Shown in pieces: positions 36,054 through 45,032 of a stretch of DNA of 51,656 bases (within the stretch, counting starts at the first letter, position 1; each line of letters starts with the position of its first letter). This DNA is from Limosilactobacillus coleohominis 101-4-CHN. GTDB lineage: Bacteria > Bacillota > Bacilli > Lactobacillales > Lactobacillaceae. Below the pieces are notes generated by a model. It was not told the DNA's origin, made no database searches, and saw nothing but the letters and a program-made list of their open reading frames with translations. The translations under genes were made by a program, and so were the position numbers. The stretch is taken from NCBI RefSeq assembly GCF_000161935.1, contig NZ_GG698806.1, positions 29,523 through 81,178 of the forward strand. Direction: 5' to 3'.

Positions 36054-37976
36054 ATGACCAATCGGAACGGTGCGGATCAACCACACTACAATAAGATATA
36101 CCAAAGCGGTCGTAATTGGATGTTTGCAAGTGTTGCTGCATTAACATTGCTGACAGCTGGTGCTACAACTGCTCACGCTGACAGCCAGTCTAATGACACT
36201 AATAATCAAAATCCAAACGAAAATACCGCAGCTAATACTCAACAACAAACTAACCAAGTGGCCATTAACGGAAGCACTGGTGATAATCAAGACCAGTCAA
36301 CAACCAAAAATGATCAACAGACAGCTAACCAAGCTGCAACAGTCGCCGCTAACGTTAACTTTAAGAGTAGCCAAGATAATACTGCTAACAACTCACAAAA
36401 TAATGTGGACGCGGCTACCAATACTACCCAAACATTTAATGTTCAAAAGAATGTTGCACCAATTTCTGCACAACAGGCAGTGGTCAGCTTAGTCCAAACG
36501 CCTGCTGCAAATAATCAAGCGGACATTAGTGCAATTCACTTTAGTAGCAACGCTCACTCTCAGCAATTTATCGAAAGCGTTGCCCCAGGAGCCATTGAAG
36601 GCTGGCGGAAGTACGGAGTCTTACCATCCGTTACCGTTGCTCAAGCAATTATCGAAAGTGGTTGGGGACGTTCTGGCTTATCTACTGAAGCCCACAACCT
36701 CTTTGGGATTAAAGGGTCATACAATGGGCAATCCGTAGTTATGCGGACACGAGAAGTTTACGGTGGTCGCAGCGTTTACGTTAACGCTAACTTCCGTGCT
36801 TATCCAAATAATTCCGCCTCAGTCGAAGACCATGGTAACTTCCTTTACTCCAACAGCCGTTATCGTAACTTATTAGGTGATCGGGACTACGCCAGTGTTG
36901 CACGTAAACTTCGCGCTGATGGCTACGCCACTGATCCAAACTACGCTAATGCAATCATTAACATGGTGCAAACATACGGCTTAAACCGTCTAGACACAAT
37001 TGCCTTTTCAGGTGCACAACCAGTTATTACTAACAAAGGAAACAGCGGTAACAATAACTCATCCGCTTCTGGTTACTACACTGTGCAAAGCGGCGATACC
37101 CTTTCTGGAATTGCTAATCAATTTGCAACGACGGTTCAAAATATCGCTCAATTAAATGATATTGCAAACCCAAACCGGATTTATGTTGGTCAACGGCTAC
37201 TAATTAAGCAACCATCGTCTTCAACTACCACCAATACCCCATCATCCAATACTGGTAACACGGTCGCATCTAGCTACACCGTCCAAAGCGGGGAAAACTT
37301 ATCAGAAATTGCTGCTAAGTTTGGTACCAACTGGCAGACTCTTGCCCAACTCAACAACCTTTCTAATCCAAACCGGATTTACGTTGGTCAAGTGCTTCGC
37401 TTGTCGGCAAACACAGCAGCAAATAACACTACCACGACTTCTAATCAGCAAACTAACCACGCTGATACTTACACTGTCCAAAGCGGCGACAACCTTTCTA
37501 AGATTGCCAGTCAATTTGGTACTAATTACGAAAACTTAGCACGACTGAATAACATTACTAATCCAAATCGGATTTACGTTGGCCAGGTACTGCGGATTTC
37601 TGGCAACACGAATGTTTCTACATCAACGCAGTCAACAACCACCACTAACAACACCAGTTCTTACACTGTTAAGAGCGGCGATACCCTTTCTGGAATTGCT
37701 GCTAAGTTTGGCACGAGCTATGAAGCATTGGCGCAACGCAATAACATCGCCAACCCGAACACAATCTACGTTGGTCAAGTAATCCAGATTTCTGGATCAG
37801 TTAATAACAACCGTAGTTACCAATCAACTAACTCTCAAGGTACTTACACCGTTAAGAGTGGCGACACGCTCTCTGGAATCGCTGCTGCCCATGGAACAAG
37901 CTGGACAAGCCTTGCTAATAAAAATGGTATCCGCGCACCATATACCATCTATGTTGGTCAACGGATTTCCTTATAA
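36054..37976 (+). CDS. Secreted GH73 glucosaminidase with five LysM domains
   Basis: A 640-residue peptidoglycan hydrolase. The N terminus [20 protein letters not shown] fits a KxYKxGKxW-type signal peptide cleaved near AHADS. A low-complexity Asn/Gln/Thr segment (45-160) precedes the glucosaminidase domain (about 165-312), with catalytic Glu201 in AIIESGWG and the HNLFGIKG motif. Five LysM repeats (about 341-385, 407-450, 472-515, 536-580 and 597-640) bind peptidoglycan N-acetylglucosamine. The likely role is cell separation and wall turnover. AAAGGAG lies before the ATG, and a strong terminator follows. The long AT-rich leader suggests regulation, perhaps by WalR-type signals, though I found no clear WalR box. 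Confidence 0.93.
   Translation: MTNRNGADQPHYNKIYQSGRNWMFASVAALTLLTAGATTAHADSQSNDTNNQNPNENTAANTQQQTNQVAINGSTGDNQDQSTTKNDQQTANQAATVAANVNFKSSQDNTANNSQNNVDAATNTTQTFNVQKNVAPISAQQAVVSLVQTPAANNQADISAIHFSSNAHSQQFIESVAPGAIEGWRKYGVLPSVTVAQAIIESGWGRSGLSTEAHNLFGIKGSYNGQSVVMRTREVYGGRSVYVNANFRAYPNNSASVEDHGNFLYSNSRYRNLLGDRDYASVARKLRADGYATDPNYANAIINMVQTYGLNRLDTIAFSGAQPVITNKGNSGNNNSSASGYYTVQSGDTLSGIANQFATTVQNIAQLNDIANPNRIYVGQRLLIKQPSSSTTTNTPSSNTGNTVASSYTVQSGENLSEIAAKFGTNWQTLAQLNNLSNPNRIYVGQVLRLSANTAANNTTTTSNQQTNHADTYTVQSGDNLSKIASQFGTNYENLARLNNITNPNRIYVGQVLRISGNTNVSTSTQSTTTTNNTSSYTVKSGDTLSGIAAKFGTSYEALAQRNNIANPNTIYVGQVIQISGSVNNNRSYQSTNSQGTYTVKSGDTLSGIAAAHGTSWTSLANKNGIRAPYTIYVGQRISL
37074..37973 (+). repeat. 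Five tandem LysM-coding repeats
   Basis: Each repeat encodes YTV(Q/K)SGD(T/N)LS.IA at its start and YVGQ near its end; units are spaced by 14-23 codons rich in Asn, Ser and Thr. High nucleotide similarity makes copy-number change by recombination possible. Confidence 0.9.
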
Positions 37977-37989
37977 TTAGTTAATAGTC

Positions 37990-38025
37990 AAAACGGTCGA
38001 GAAAGTAAATTTTCTCGACCGTTTT
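37990..38025 (+). terminator. Terminator after the LysM hydrolase
   Basis: AAAACGGTCGAGAAA pairs with TTTCTCGACCGTTTT around a 6-nt loop. Confidence 0.9.
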
Positions 38026-38046
38026 CTACATTTTTAGCGATTTCTT

Positions 38047-38075
38047 TTGAAATTATATAAAAAGAGAATTATAAT
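38047..38075 (+). promoter_or_regulatory. Promoter of the ArsR-type regulator
   Basis: TTGAAA (38047-38052), 17 bp and TATAAT (38070-38075). Confidence 0.75.
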
Positions 38076-38124
38076 TTATTTATAGACGATTCGTTTTGGG
38101 ACTTAGTAAAGGGGTTGGCAACAC

Positions 38125-38427
38125 ATGATTAATTATCAACTTTCTAATTTAGGTGACTTAAATCAAGTTAGTTCACTTTTTAAAATTTTAGGTCACCCCA
38201 AGCGACTTCAATTACTCTACTTGTTAATTCAACATTCAATGACTGTCTCACAAATCAGTACTGCTTTGAATTGGGAACAATCAGCCGTTTCTCATCAACT
38301 GCAGTTACTGAAACGACACAATTGTGTAAGCTATGAACGTCACGGTAAACAAATTATCTACAAACTAGATAATCCAACCGTTATGACTCTGATTGCGGAC
38401 GCAGTCGGTGGCATCAACGATTTCTAG
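38125..38427 (+). CDS. ArsR-family winged-helix regulator
   Basis: A 100-residue ArsR-type repressor. The wHTH core is LFKILGHPKRLQLLYLLIQH followed by the recognition helix NWEQSAVSHQLQLLKRH. No Cys-x-Cys metal motif is seen in helix 3, and metal-site residues cannot be assigned confidently, so the signal is unknown. It has a good promoter but no adjacent transporter, so its targets probably lie elsewhere. It ends 4 bp from the convergent argR stop with no terminator in between. Confidence 0.88.
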   Translation: MINYQLSNLGDLNQVSSLFKILGHPKRLQLLYLLIQHSMTVSQISTALNWEQSAVSHQLQLLKRHNCVSYERHGKQIIYKLDNPTVMTLIADAVGGINDF

Positions 38428-38431
38428 TTCG

Positions 38432-38896
38432 CTAGTGTTCTGCCATATGTTCATGCACCAGTCGGCTAATTGCTAACGCACTTTCGTTCGTTTTACTAAT
38501 GGTAATGAACGTATCATTCCCTGCTAACGTTCCAACAATCTCTGTTAAATCACTATCGTCTAACATCCCTGCTAATACAGTCGCATAACTAGAGTTAGGG
38601 GTTGTCTTAATCACGTTCATAAATTGGACTGTCGTACATGATTCAACGCTATCGTGAATTGCATCATACAACCGTTGATGCTTATCTTCATTATCTACAT
38701 GCAATTGTGCATAGTAAGTTTTGCCATGCTGATCACTAACTTTAACAATATTCAATGCATGAATATCCCGTGAAACGGTCGCTTGAGTTGCAGTGACTCC
38801 ATTCGCTTCTAAAAGTTTTAATAATTGTTCCTGAGTACTTACATGGTGCGTATTAATAATTTCTAGAAGTAATTTGCGACGGTCACGGTGATTCAT
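38432..38896 (-). CDS. argR: Arginine repressor ArgR
   Basis: A 154-residue ArgR/AhrC-type regulator of arginine metabolism. The N-terminal winged helix has RRKLLLEIINTHHVSTQEQL and the TQATVSRDI recognition segment; the C-terminal hexamerisation and arginine-binding domain ends with VGTLAGNDTFITIS, the usual G-T-x-A-G-D-D-T motif with Asn for the first Asp. I start at the second ATG (38896), because GGGAG is 2 nt from the first and about 10 nt from the second. A candidate ARG-like element, TGAATGATTATACA, lies in the leader, consistent with autoregulation. An amino acid permease gene lies upstream behind a terminator. Confidence 0.92.
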   Translation of the reverse strand: MNHRDRRKLLLEIINTHHVSTQEQLLKLLEANGVTATQATVSRDIHALNIVKVSDQHGKTYYAQLHVDNEDKHQRLYDAIHDSVESCTTVQFMNVIKTTPNSSYATVLAGMLDDSDLTEIVGTLAGNDTFITISKTNESALAISRLVHEHMAEH

Positions 38897-38959
38897 GATA
38901 TTCATTCTCCCTTTTGTATAATCATTCAGATTATTTTTATATTAACTCATTTTATCCAA

Positions 38960-39000
38960 AAAAAGAAGAGGCCGTTGTTTAAAACGAACCTCTTCTTTTT
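38960..39000. terminator. Bidirectional terminator after the APC permease
   Basis: AAAAAGAAGAGG pairs with CCTCTTCTTTTT; the interior also pairs (CCGTT with AACG). Confidence 0.88.
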
Positions 39001-39011
39001 GGTTAAATTAG

Positions 39012-40445
39012 TTATTTTTGCTTCTGCTTACTCAAAGTTGAATGGTTAATTCCATAAACAAAGTAAATTACCAATCCTGCCAGGAACCAAAATCCTGCAT
39101 AAAGTTTGGCATCGCCACTAAGTCCGAGAAAAACCATCAATGCTGCCAAGAATCCAAGAAATGGCATCACAGGATAAAATGGCATCTTAAAATCAGGATC
39201 CTTAATATCTTTTCCTTCCCGTTGCCGCAAAGCATAAATTCCCAAGCAAACAAACATGAAGGAAATCAAAGTCCCGGCGGAAATCAATTGTGAAAGGAAG
39301 GCAAATGGTAAGAAAGCACCAATCAAAACCGCACCACAAGTTAAAACAAGTAAAGCGTGGTTGGGACGGTTCTTAGCATCTAATTTACCAAGCCATTTTG
39401 GTAACATCCCATCTCGACCAAAGGAATAAATCAGCCGTGACCCAGCAAGTGTCATTCCGATTAAAGCAGTAAACATTCCTACCACAGCAATGGTTTGAAC
39501 AACGACTGCAACCATCGGATGATTAATCGCACGGAGGGCCATACCAACTGGTTCAGCTGAATTGGCGTACTTAGCATATGGCATTACACCAATCAGAACG
39601 ACACTAACTGCTACAAAGAGCACCACAGCAATCAAGAGCGAACCAAGAATTCCTCGTGGCATCGTTTTTTGGGGATTAACTGCTTCAGCTGAGTTAGCAG
39701 CAATCGAATCAAATCCAATATATGACAGGAAAATCATTGAAACCCCCGCATAGATTCCCTGCCAACCACCAAACGCGCCGTTGGCCGTCATCCGGTGTTT
39801 AGGAACGAATGGCACAAAGTTAGCTTTTTGCACCGCAAACGCCCCAACAACTACGAACAGCAGAATGGCGAACACCTTGAGAATAACCAGCAGATTTTCA
39901 ACCCGAGCTGCTCCTGATACCCCCTGCGCAATCAAGAGAGCAACTGCGATAATAACAATCACCGAAACTAAGTCGACAATCCCGCCATTATTACCAAAGG
40001 TATTTGATAAGCTATTCGGTAGTTTCACACCAAATTGGGCAATCAATGCCCGAAAGTTGGCAGATAGTCCGGAACCAACAAAGGCCAATGCAATAAAGTA
40101 TTCAGCCAATAGTGCCCAGCCGGCGATCCAACCAAAAAATTCACCAAAGATAACGTTAATCCATGAATAGGCGGAACCAGCAAATGGCATTGCCGCTGAC
40201 ATTTCAGCATATGCAAAGGCCACCAAACCAGCCACTACCGCAGCCAGAATAAATGAGATAATCACCGCTGGACCCGCATGTTGGGCTGCCACTTCACCTG
40301 GCAGTGTAAAAATTGAAGCAGATACAATTGTTCCAACCCCGAGTCCTAGAAAATCGCGAACCCGCAGTGTTCGGGCAAGGTGAGCATCCTTAATCTCATA
40401 GGTACTCGGATCTTCCTTCATCGTCATTCTCTTCCAAATACTCAT
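39012..40445 (-). CDS. APC-superfamily amino acid permease
   Basis: A 477-residue, 12-helix permease of the YfnA/CAT type (cationic or branched amino acid uptake). The first helix is GLGVGTIVSASIFTLPG, with the G-x-G unwound region of the family, and FAYAEMSAAMPFAGSAYSW follows. I start at the second ATG (40445), spaced 8 nt from GGAG; the first is only 2 nt away. A 26-nt hairpin sits in the 5' leader near the ribosome site. It precedes argR on the same strand, which hints at arginine or ornithine as substrate, but this is speculative. Confidence 0.9.
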   Translation of the reverse strand: MSIWKRMTMKEDPSTYEIKDAHLARTLRVRDFLGLGVGTIVSASIFTLPGEVAAQHAGPAVIISFILAAVVAGLVAFAYAEMSAAMPFAGSAYSWINVIFGEFFGWIAGWALLAEYFIALAFVGSGLSANFRALIAQFGVKLPNSLSNTFGNNGGIVDLVSVIVIIAVALLIAQGVSGAARVENLLVILKVFAILLFVVVGAFAVQKANFVPFVPKHRMTANGAFGGWQGIYAGVSMIFLSYIGFDSIAANSAEAVNPQKTMPRGILGSLLIAVVLFVAVSVVLIGVMPYAKYANSAEPVGMALRAINHPMVAVVVQTIAVVGMFTALIGMTLAGSRLIYSFGRDGMLPKWLGKLDAKNRPNHALLVLTCGAVLIGAFLPFAFLSQLISAGTLISFMFVCLGIYALRQREGKDIKDPDFKMPFYPVMPFLGFLAALMVFLGLSGDAKLYAGFWFLAGLVIYFVYGINHSTLSKQKQK

Positions 40446-40468
40446 ACACATCTCTCCCCTGTATATTT

Positions 40469-40494
40469 CACGGAAGCATTGGCTTCCAAGCGTG
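40469..40494 (-). promoter_or_regulatory. Leader hairpin of the APC permease
   Basis: CACG and CGTG enclose GGAAGC-ATTG-GCTTCC, a 6-bp stem with an outer 4-bp stem, about 15 nt upstream of GGGGAG. It could modulate translation or be the mRNA 5' end; there is no known riboswitch resemblance. Confidence 0.4.
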
Positions 40495-40558
40495 ATTTAT
40501 GATAGAAATCTTATTTAATTCTAATAATTTTACCATTATTTACTATTAACCGCAATTT

Positions 40559-40592
40559 AAAAAGCCCTGAATTTTTTAATTCAAGGCTTTTT
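40559..40592 (-). terminator. Terminator of the heme-efflux-like operon
   Basis: On the minus strand, AAAAAGCCTTGAATT pairs with AATTCAGGGCTTTTT (one G-U), with a 4-nt loop. Confidence 0.88.
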
Positions 40593-40593
40593 C

Positions 40594-42579
40594 TTATTCA
40601 GCGGCAAGTGCTTCAATTGGATTCAATTTGGCTGCTCTCCTAGCAGGCAATAGTGCTGCAAGGAAAGAAATGATTAATGCTGCAAGAAATGCGAAAATCA
40701 CGTTTCCAAACGTTAGTTGAACGATATTAAACTTAATCAATCCATAAAAGGCACTATTAATCCCCCACGTTGCTAACAAAGTAATCACGAGGGCAAGGAC
40801 AGCCGCAAAAAGACCAATTAAGATAGATTCGGAAGTAAATAGGCGTCGAATATCAACCTTTCGTTCCCCAAGAGCGCGTAAAATACCGATTTCCTTCGTC
40901 CGCTCTGATACTGACATGTACATCGTCACAATAATCATCAATGCAGAGACTAGTAGTGAAATTGCAGCAACACCTGCCAAAATACTGGAAGCTAACTTAA
41001 CGTAGCTATTAATCCGTTTCAACATTGAACCAACAGTAATGGTGCCAAAGACACGGCGATTTTGTGAACGAAGGGCATCAATCCGATCAGCAACCGTCTG
41101 AACTTGATCTAGACTAGCTGCTTTGACCGCCAGGAAGTTTGGCCGCTTATCGGCATTTTTGTCCTTCAGCGCTTGATATACCGTTTCATAATTAATTGCG
41201 GAGCCGCCGGCAGTCGCACTATCTACCAGTCCTACAACCTTCACCGGTACTTGCACCGCGACCGGTTGTCCCTGCTGGTTAATCCAATTAAAGGTTAAAT
41301 TCAATTTTTTACCAACAATTTTGCGATAACGTTTTGCACCCATCATTTGAGCAGCTTCTTGCTTGCCAATAACCATCTCTCCCCGACGCGGTTCATGACC
41401 GTGTTTGATGGAATCAGCCTTATCATTAGCATTCCAAGTACTGAGTGCCGTTCCACTTTGAACTTTGCCCGTTTTAGCTACTTCCAAACGGTACGTTGGT
41501 AACGTATAGCCTTTTTCAACTTTTTGCACACCGGATAGCTTATCAAGCCGTCTAATCTGACCTTCGTCAATCATCCCTGCCTGAGGATCACCGGCCATGT
41601 TTTGGAAGGTCTCCATTAGTTCCTGTTGATTCATTTTCCGACCAGTTGTGTTTTTCAACACTTGAATGACCCGCGGATTGGCAACTGAGTTGATTTGTTG
41701 CTGGATATACCGATTAACCCCGTTGCCAAGACCACTGAAAATCATAACCGCAAATAAACCAATGGCGACCCCAACCATAATGAGGGAGTTGCGCCAGAAA
41801 TTATACATTAAATGCTTAAACGAGAATTCATAACTAGCGTGAGCAGGCAGTTTCTGCGTTTGAATATGGGTAGGATCATCAGGAATCTGGTAAGCAGGCT
41901 TTAATCGCTCATCCTGATCAATTTTCCCATCCGCCATATGAACAATCCGCGTCCCGTGATTAGCCACTTCAGATGAGTGCGTTACTGCAATCACTAGTTT
42001 GCCATCCTTAGCAATCTCATCCATTAGCGCTAGCACTTCCTGAGTATTCTTAGAATCTAATGCCCCGGTTGGCTCATCAGCAATTATAATTTGTGGGTCA
42101 CTAGCTAACGCCCGCGCAATCGCGACCCGCTGCTTCTGTCCTCCAGAAAGATGCTTGGGGTATTTATGAATTTGATCAGTTAACCCAACCTTAGTTAGCA
42201 ACTCTTCTGCTCGTTGCTTTTTCTCAGCCGATGAAAGAGTGGTCATATCTAATGAAACTAATACATTATCCAAAACTGTTAAATGGGGGATTAAATTATA
42301 TGATTGATAAATATGTCCAATTGTCGAGCGTCGATACTCATCTAACTGTTTTTCGTTGCGATGATCAAGCAGCTCCCCGTTCACTTTTACTTGACCTTTA
42401 AATTCACGATCAAGACCACCAACAATGTTCATTAAAGTTGATTTCCCACCACCGGACTCTCCTAAAATGGATACGAACTCGCCCTTTTCAAAAGAAAGAC
42501 TGATGCCCTTGAGCACGGGAAATTCATTATTTCCCAGGAAATATGATTTAAAAATGTCGTTTAATTCTAAAAACGCCAT
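40594..42579 (-). CDS. MacB-like ABC transporter (ATPase-permease fusion)
   Basis: A 661-residue protein with an N-terminal ATPase (about 1-230: Walker [10 protein letters not shown], signature LSGGQKQR, Walker [12 protein letters not shown]) fused to a MacB-type permease. The permease has one membrane helix near 265-285, a large extracytoplasmic domain (about 290-530) and three C-terminal helices. MacB proteins are mechanotransducing exporters of peptides or antibiotics; in Gram-positives they often serve bacitracin-type or envelope-stress functions. It is last in an operon with TetR, permease and ATPase genes (27-bp gap after hrtA-like), so it would share the heme-responsive control inferred for them. 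Confidence 0.9.
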   Translation of the reverse strand: MAFLELNDIFKSYFLGNNEFPVLKGISLSFEKGEFVSILGESGGGKSTLMNIVGGLDREFKGQVKVNGELLDHRNEKQLDEYRRSTIGHIYQSYNLIPHLTVLDNVLVSLDMTTLSSAEKKQRAEELLTKVGLTDQIHKYPKHLSGGQKQRVAIARALASDPQIIIADEPTGALDSKNTQEVLALMDEIAKDGKLVIAVTHSSEVANHGTRIVHMADGKIDQDERLKPAYQIPDDPTHIQTQKLPAHASYEFSFKHLMYNFWRNSLIMVGVAIGLFAVMIFSGLGNGVNRYIQQQINSVANPRVIQVLKNTTGRKMNQQELMETFQNMAGDPQAGMIDEGQIRRLDKLSGVQKVEKGYTLPTYRLEVAKTGKVQSGTALSTWNANDKADSIKHGHEPRRGEMVIGKQEAAQMMGAKRYRKIVGKKLNLTFNWINQQGQPVAVQVPVKVVGLVDSATAGGSAINYETVYQALKDKNADKRPNFLAVKAASLDQVQTVADRIDALRSQNRRVFGTITVGSMLKRINSYVKLASSILAGVAAISLLVSALMIIVTMYMSVSERTKEIGILRALGERKVDIRRLFTSESILIGLFAAVLALVITLLATWGINSAFYGLIKFNIVQLTFGNVIFAFLAALIISFLAALLPARRAAKLNPIEALAAE

Positions 42580-42606
42580 GTACGCACCTCACCTTTCATG
42601 TCGTTC

Positions 42607-43284
42607 CTACTTAGTTTGTTTTATTTTACCATCATTAATTTCAAAAATGCGATCGGCATATTTACGTAAGCGCAAGTCATGAGTAACCACGATCACCGTT
42701 TTATTTTTCTGCCTGGCGAGGCGTTGAAATTCTTGGCCAACCGCCGCTCCACGTTCACTATCTAAGGCTGCGGTTGGTTCATCCGCCAACACTAGCGACG
42801 GATTAGTATACAGTGCTCTCGCTATCGCTACCCGTTGATTCTGGCCACCAGATAACTGATCCGGATACTGATTCTTTAACTGAAAAATATCAAGCTCGTG
42901 CATCAGCTGATCTAATTCTTTCTGATCGAGATTACCATTCGGCTTCACACGGTCAACCAATTGAAATTGTTCCGCAACCGTTAGGTACGGAAGCAGATTA
43001 TAGGACTGCAGAATAAAGCCAATTTTATTTAAACGCAGGCGTTCAAGTTCGCGATTGTTCATATCCTGAATATCTTGGCCGTCAATTAACACTTGCCCTG
43101 AACTAGGTTGTCTCAATCCACCAGCAATTGTCAGGAAGGTACTCTTTCCCGAACCAGACGGGCCTAAGATCAGGGTTAGTTCACCAGCTTGAGCTTGAAA
43201 ATTAATGGCAGATAACGCTTGGACTTGCCCAATTCCCGTACCAAAAGTCCGATTAACATTTTTTAATTCAATTGTTGCCATCAT
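42607..43284 (-). CDS. hrtA: ABC exporter ATPase, HrtA-like
   Basis: A 225-residue MacB/LolD-family ATPase. Walker A GPSGSGKST (41-49), signature LSGGQNQR and Walker B LVLADEPTAALD are intact. Two adjacent ATGs are possible; the second (43281) has the better 7-nt distance from GGAGG. Gene order (TetR, FtsX-like permease, this ATPase) and the operator type match the hrtRBA heme-efflux system of Lactococcus lactis, so it likely powers HrtB to expel toxic heme. The functional assignment is inference. Confidence 0.85.
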   Translation of the reverse strand: MMATIELKNVNRTFGTGIGQVQALSAINFQAQAGELTLILGPSGSGKSTFLTIAGGLRQPSSGQVLIDGQDIQDMNNRELERLRLNKIGFILQSYNLLPYLTVAEQFQLVDRVKPNGNLDQKELDQLMHELDIFQLKNQYPDQLSGGQNQRVAIARALYTNPSLVLADEPTAALDSERGAAVGQEFQRLARQKNKTVIVVTHDLRLRKYADRIFEINDGKIKQTK

Positions 43285-43292
43285 CTATCCTC

Positions 43293-44354
43293 CTAAATCG
43301 CATCTAATGGATCGATCTTGGTGATAATGCGAACTGGCAATAGTGCACCAATCGTTCCTAAAACAATTAAGCTCAAACCAATCAGCAAGGTTAATGGCCA
43401 ATTAATAAGTAGTGGCACTGCTGATGGGATAACTAATGCGGTCCCCAAGGTCAGGAATAAACCAATTAAGACACCAGCAATCATCAGCAACGTCGCTTCA
43501 GCAAAGGTTGCCCGAATTAACGTCGAAACCGGGATCCCTTGGGCCCTTAAAACAGCATACTCTGGTAATTTCTGCATTGTTAAAATATAAAGAAAGACAG
43601 CAATCACAATTAATGAAATTACCATCAAAAAACCAATCATAAATAGGAACGTGGTGTTTTGAGCTGCATAACCTGGCAGCTTTTGAATAAACTGGTTTGC
43701 CGTATATTTTTTCAATTGCGGATGGCGGTGGGCTGTTAATGATCGGTCAGCAAAAATTCCACTTGCCACAAATTGATTCCCCATCCCCTTTAATTCTTGC
43801 CAAGTTGACAACGAACCAATGGCCAATGGTGAAATATTCAATTTAGCATTCTTCACAAAACCAACAACCCTGTAGGAAGTAGATTGGTCTGCCAGCTTAA
43901 CTTGATCACCAACTTGGTACCCTTTATCACGAAGGGAAGTATCTAGAACAATCTCATTTGTTTTAGTCGGTTTATGGCCAGTCGTCAATTGTAATTTATG
44001 ACGATACAGGTACTGCTCCTGAGAAATTCCCATAAACTGAATTGATTGTTTGTCTTGGTGACGAACAGTGGCCTTTTTTAGGACAACTGGAACCGTCCCA
44101 ACCAACGCTTCGTGATCACCTAACTTTCTGGTTTGCTGATTAGTAAGCATTGATTGACTGAGATTATCATTGGCATCCCGATTGAGGTAAACTGTCTCAG
44201 TGTTCCAGGCACGGATCGCCGCTGTATTTTGATTAGCTAATCCGAGCATTAATCCCGTTAACATAAACATAAGATAGCCAATTAACGTAACCATCCCGAT
44301 AATCAAACCGTAGTGGAGTTTATTATGCTTAATTTCACGAATTGCTAAAAACAT
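43293..44354 (-). CDS. hrtB: ABC exporter permease, HrtB-like
   Basis: A 353-residue FtsX/MacB-fold permease: one N-terminal membrane helix (FLAIREIKHNKLHYGLIIGM... start), an extracytoplasmic domain of about 200 residues, then three C-terminal helices. The opening (ATG of MFLAIREIKHN) resembles HrtB/DevC-type permeases. I use that ATG because GGAGGAT lies 6 nt upstream; the longer frame to 44474 lies inside the regulator gene. It follows the TetR-type gene after 2 bp and precedes the ATPase, the hrtRBA order. Confidence 0.82.
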   Translation of the reverse strand: MFLAIREIKHNKLHYGLIIGMVTLIGYLMFMLTGLMLGLANQNTAAIRAWNTETVYLNRDANDNLSQSMLTNQQTRKLGDHEALVGTVPVVLKKATVRHQDKQSIQFMGISQEQYLYRHKLQLTTGHKPTKTNEIVLDTSLRDKGYQVGDQVKLADQSTSYRVVGFVKNAKLNISPLAIGSLSTWQELKGMGNQFVASGIFADRSLTAHRHPQLKKYTANQFIQKLPGYAAQNTTFLFMIGFLMVISLIVIAVFLYILTMQKLPEYAVLRAQGIPVSTLIRATFAEATLLMIAGVLIGLFLTLGTALVIPSAVPLLINWPLTLLIGLSLIVLGTIGALLPVRIITKIDPLDAI

Positions 44355-44356
44355 CG

Positions 44357-44881
44357 CTATCCTCCTATGATCCCAACTAACGCTGCTCCGAGTCGTTGGA
44401 TAATCGCCTGTTGATCTCCTGGATTCAGCAAACATTCCTGAATCGTTTGGTGACATAGCACCATGATTGCCCACTGCTTTGCATCCAGTCGCTCCAGCTG
44501 TTGGTACTTGATCCCCTGAGCAACTAAAAAGCCCTCATTTGATTCATAATAATTCTTTAAAAATGCTGCATAGTCACTTTGCTGGATCCGTTTCATTAAC
44601 GTTTCGATCATCGCTTCGTGGTCATAGGCCCGCCCGATCTGCTGAACTAACCTTTCCGGATGCAAATCTAAATCCTTGATGACGGTCATTAATAACCACT
44701 GATGAGCATCCACCAAATCTGCAAAGTACTTATAAAAGGTCCCCCGAGCAACACCAGCAGTCTTAACAATGCGGGCTACTTGCGCAGTTGCCAAGGGATA
44801 AGTGCTAAGCTCCTTTAATAAAGCTGTTTTGATGTTCTGTTTTTTCTGGCTAGAAAGATGCTGAAAAGTTTCTGTTGGCAT
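44357..44881 (-). CDS. hrtR: TetR-family regulator, HrtR-like
   Basis: A 174-residue TetR-type repressor. The DNA-binding part contains ATAQVARIVKTAGVARGTFYKYF (residues 31-53, split here only by reading). His74 (DLHPE) and His144 (CHQT) are spaced about as the two heme-ligand histidines of L. lactis HrtR (72 and 149); this correspondence is tentative. AGGAG lies 7 nt before the ATG at 44881; the frame's first ATG (44911) has no site and falls in an operator. Two inverted repeats (TGACA-N3-TGTCA) flank its promoter, indicating autorepression of the operon. Confidence 0.8.
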   Translation of the reverse strand: MPTETFQHLSSQKKQNIKTALLKELSTYPLATAQVARIVKTAGVARGTFYKYFADLVDAHQWLLMTVIKDLDLHPERLVQQIGRAYDHEAMIETLMKRIQQSDYAAFLKNYYESNEGFLVAQGIKYQQLERLDAKQWAIMVLCHQTIQECLLNPGDQQAIIQRLGAALVGIIGG

Positions 44882-44905
44882 AAATTTCTCCTGAAACAAT
44901 TTTAG

Positions 44906-44918
44906 TGACATGGTGTCA
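44906..44918. promoter_or_regulatory. HrtR-type operator 1
   Basis: TGACATGGTGTCA: perfect 5-bp half-sites with a 3-bp centre, located in the 5' leader between the promoter and the regulator start. Minus-strand reading is TGACACCATGTCA. Confidence 0.8.
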
Positions 44919-44935
44919 CCATCTAATTTAGATTA

Positions 44936-44964
44936 ATCATACCAGTCCAGTGACACCGTGTCAA
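44936..44964 (-). promoter_or_regulatory. Promoter and HrtR-type operator 2
   Basis: On the minus strand, TTGACA (44959-44964), 17 bp and TATGAT (44936-44941). Operator TGACACCGTGTCA (44951-44963) overlaps the -35. It closely resembles the L. lactis HrtR palindrome ATGACACAGTGTCAT. Confidence 0.82.
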
Positions 44965-44971
44965 TTTAGAC

Positions 44972-45005
44972 AAAAAATCAGACCGAGCTTTACACTCGGT
45001 CTGAT
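44972..45005. terminator. Terminator after the alcohol dehydrogenase
   Basis: TCAGACCGAG pairs with CTCGGTCTGA around a 7-nt loop, with A6 and T-rich flanks; it also insulates the regulator promoter. Confidence 0.9.
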
Positions 45006-45032
45006 TTTCTACTAATGGGATCTAAATGAGAG

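Noticed and set aside
37981-38124. Small RNA gene between the LysM hydrolase and ArsR gene
   Set aside because: The strong hairpin is fully explained as the hydrolase terminator, and the following promoter serves the ArsR gene.
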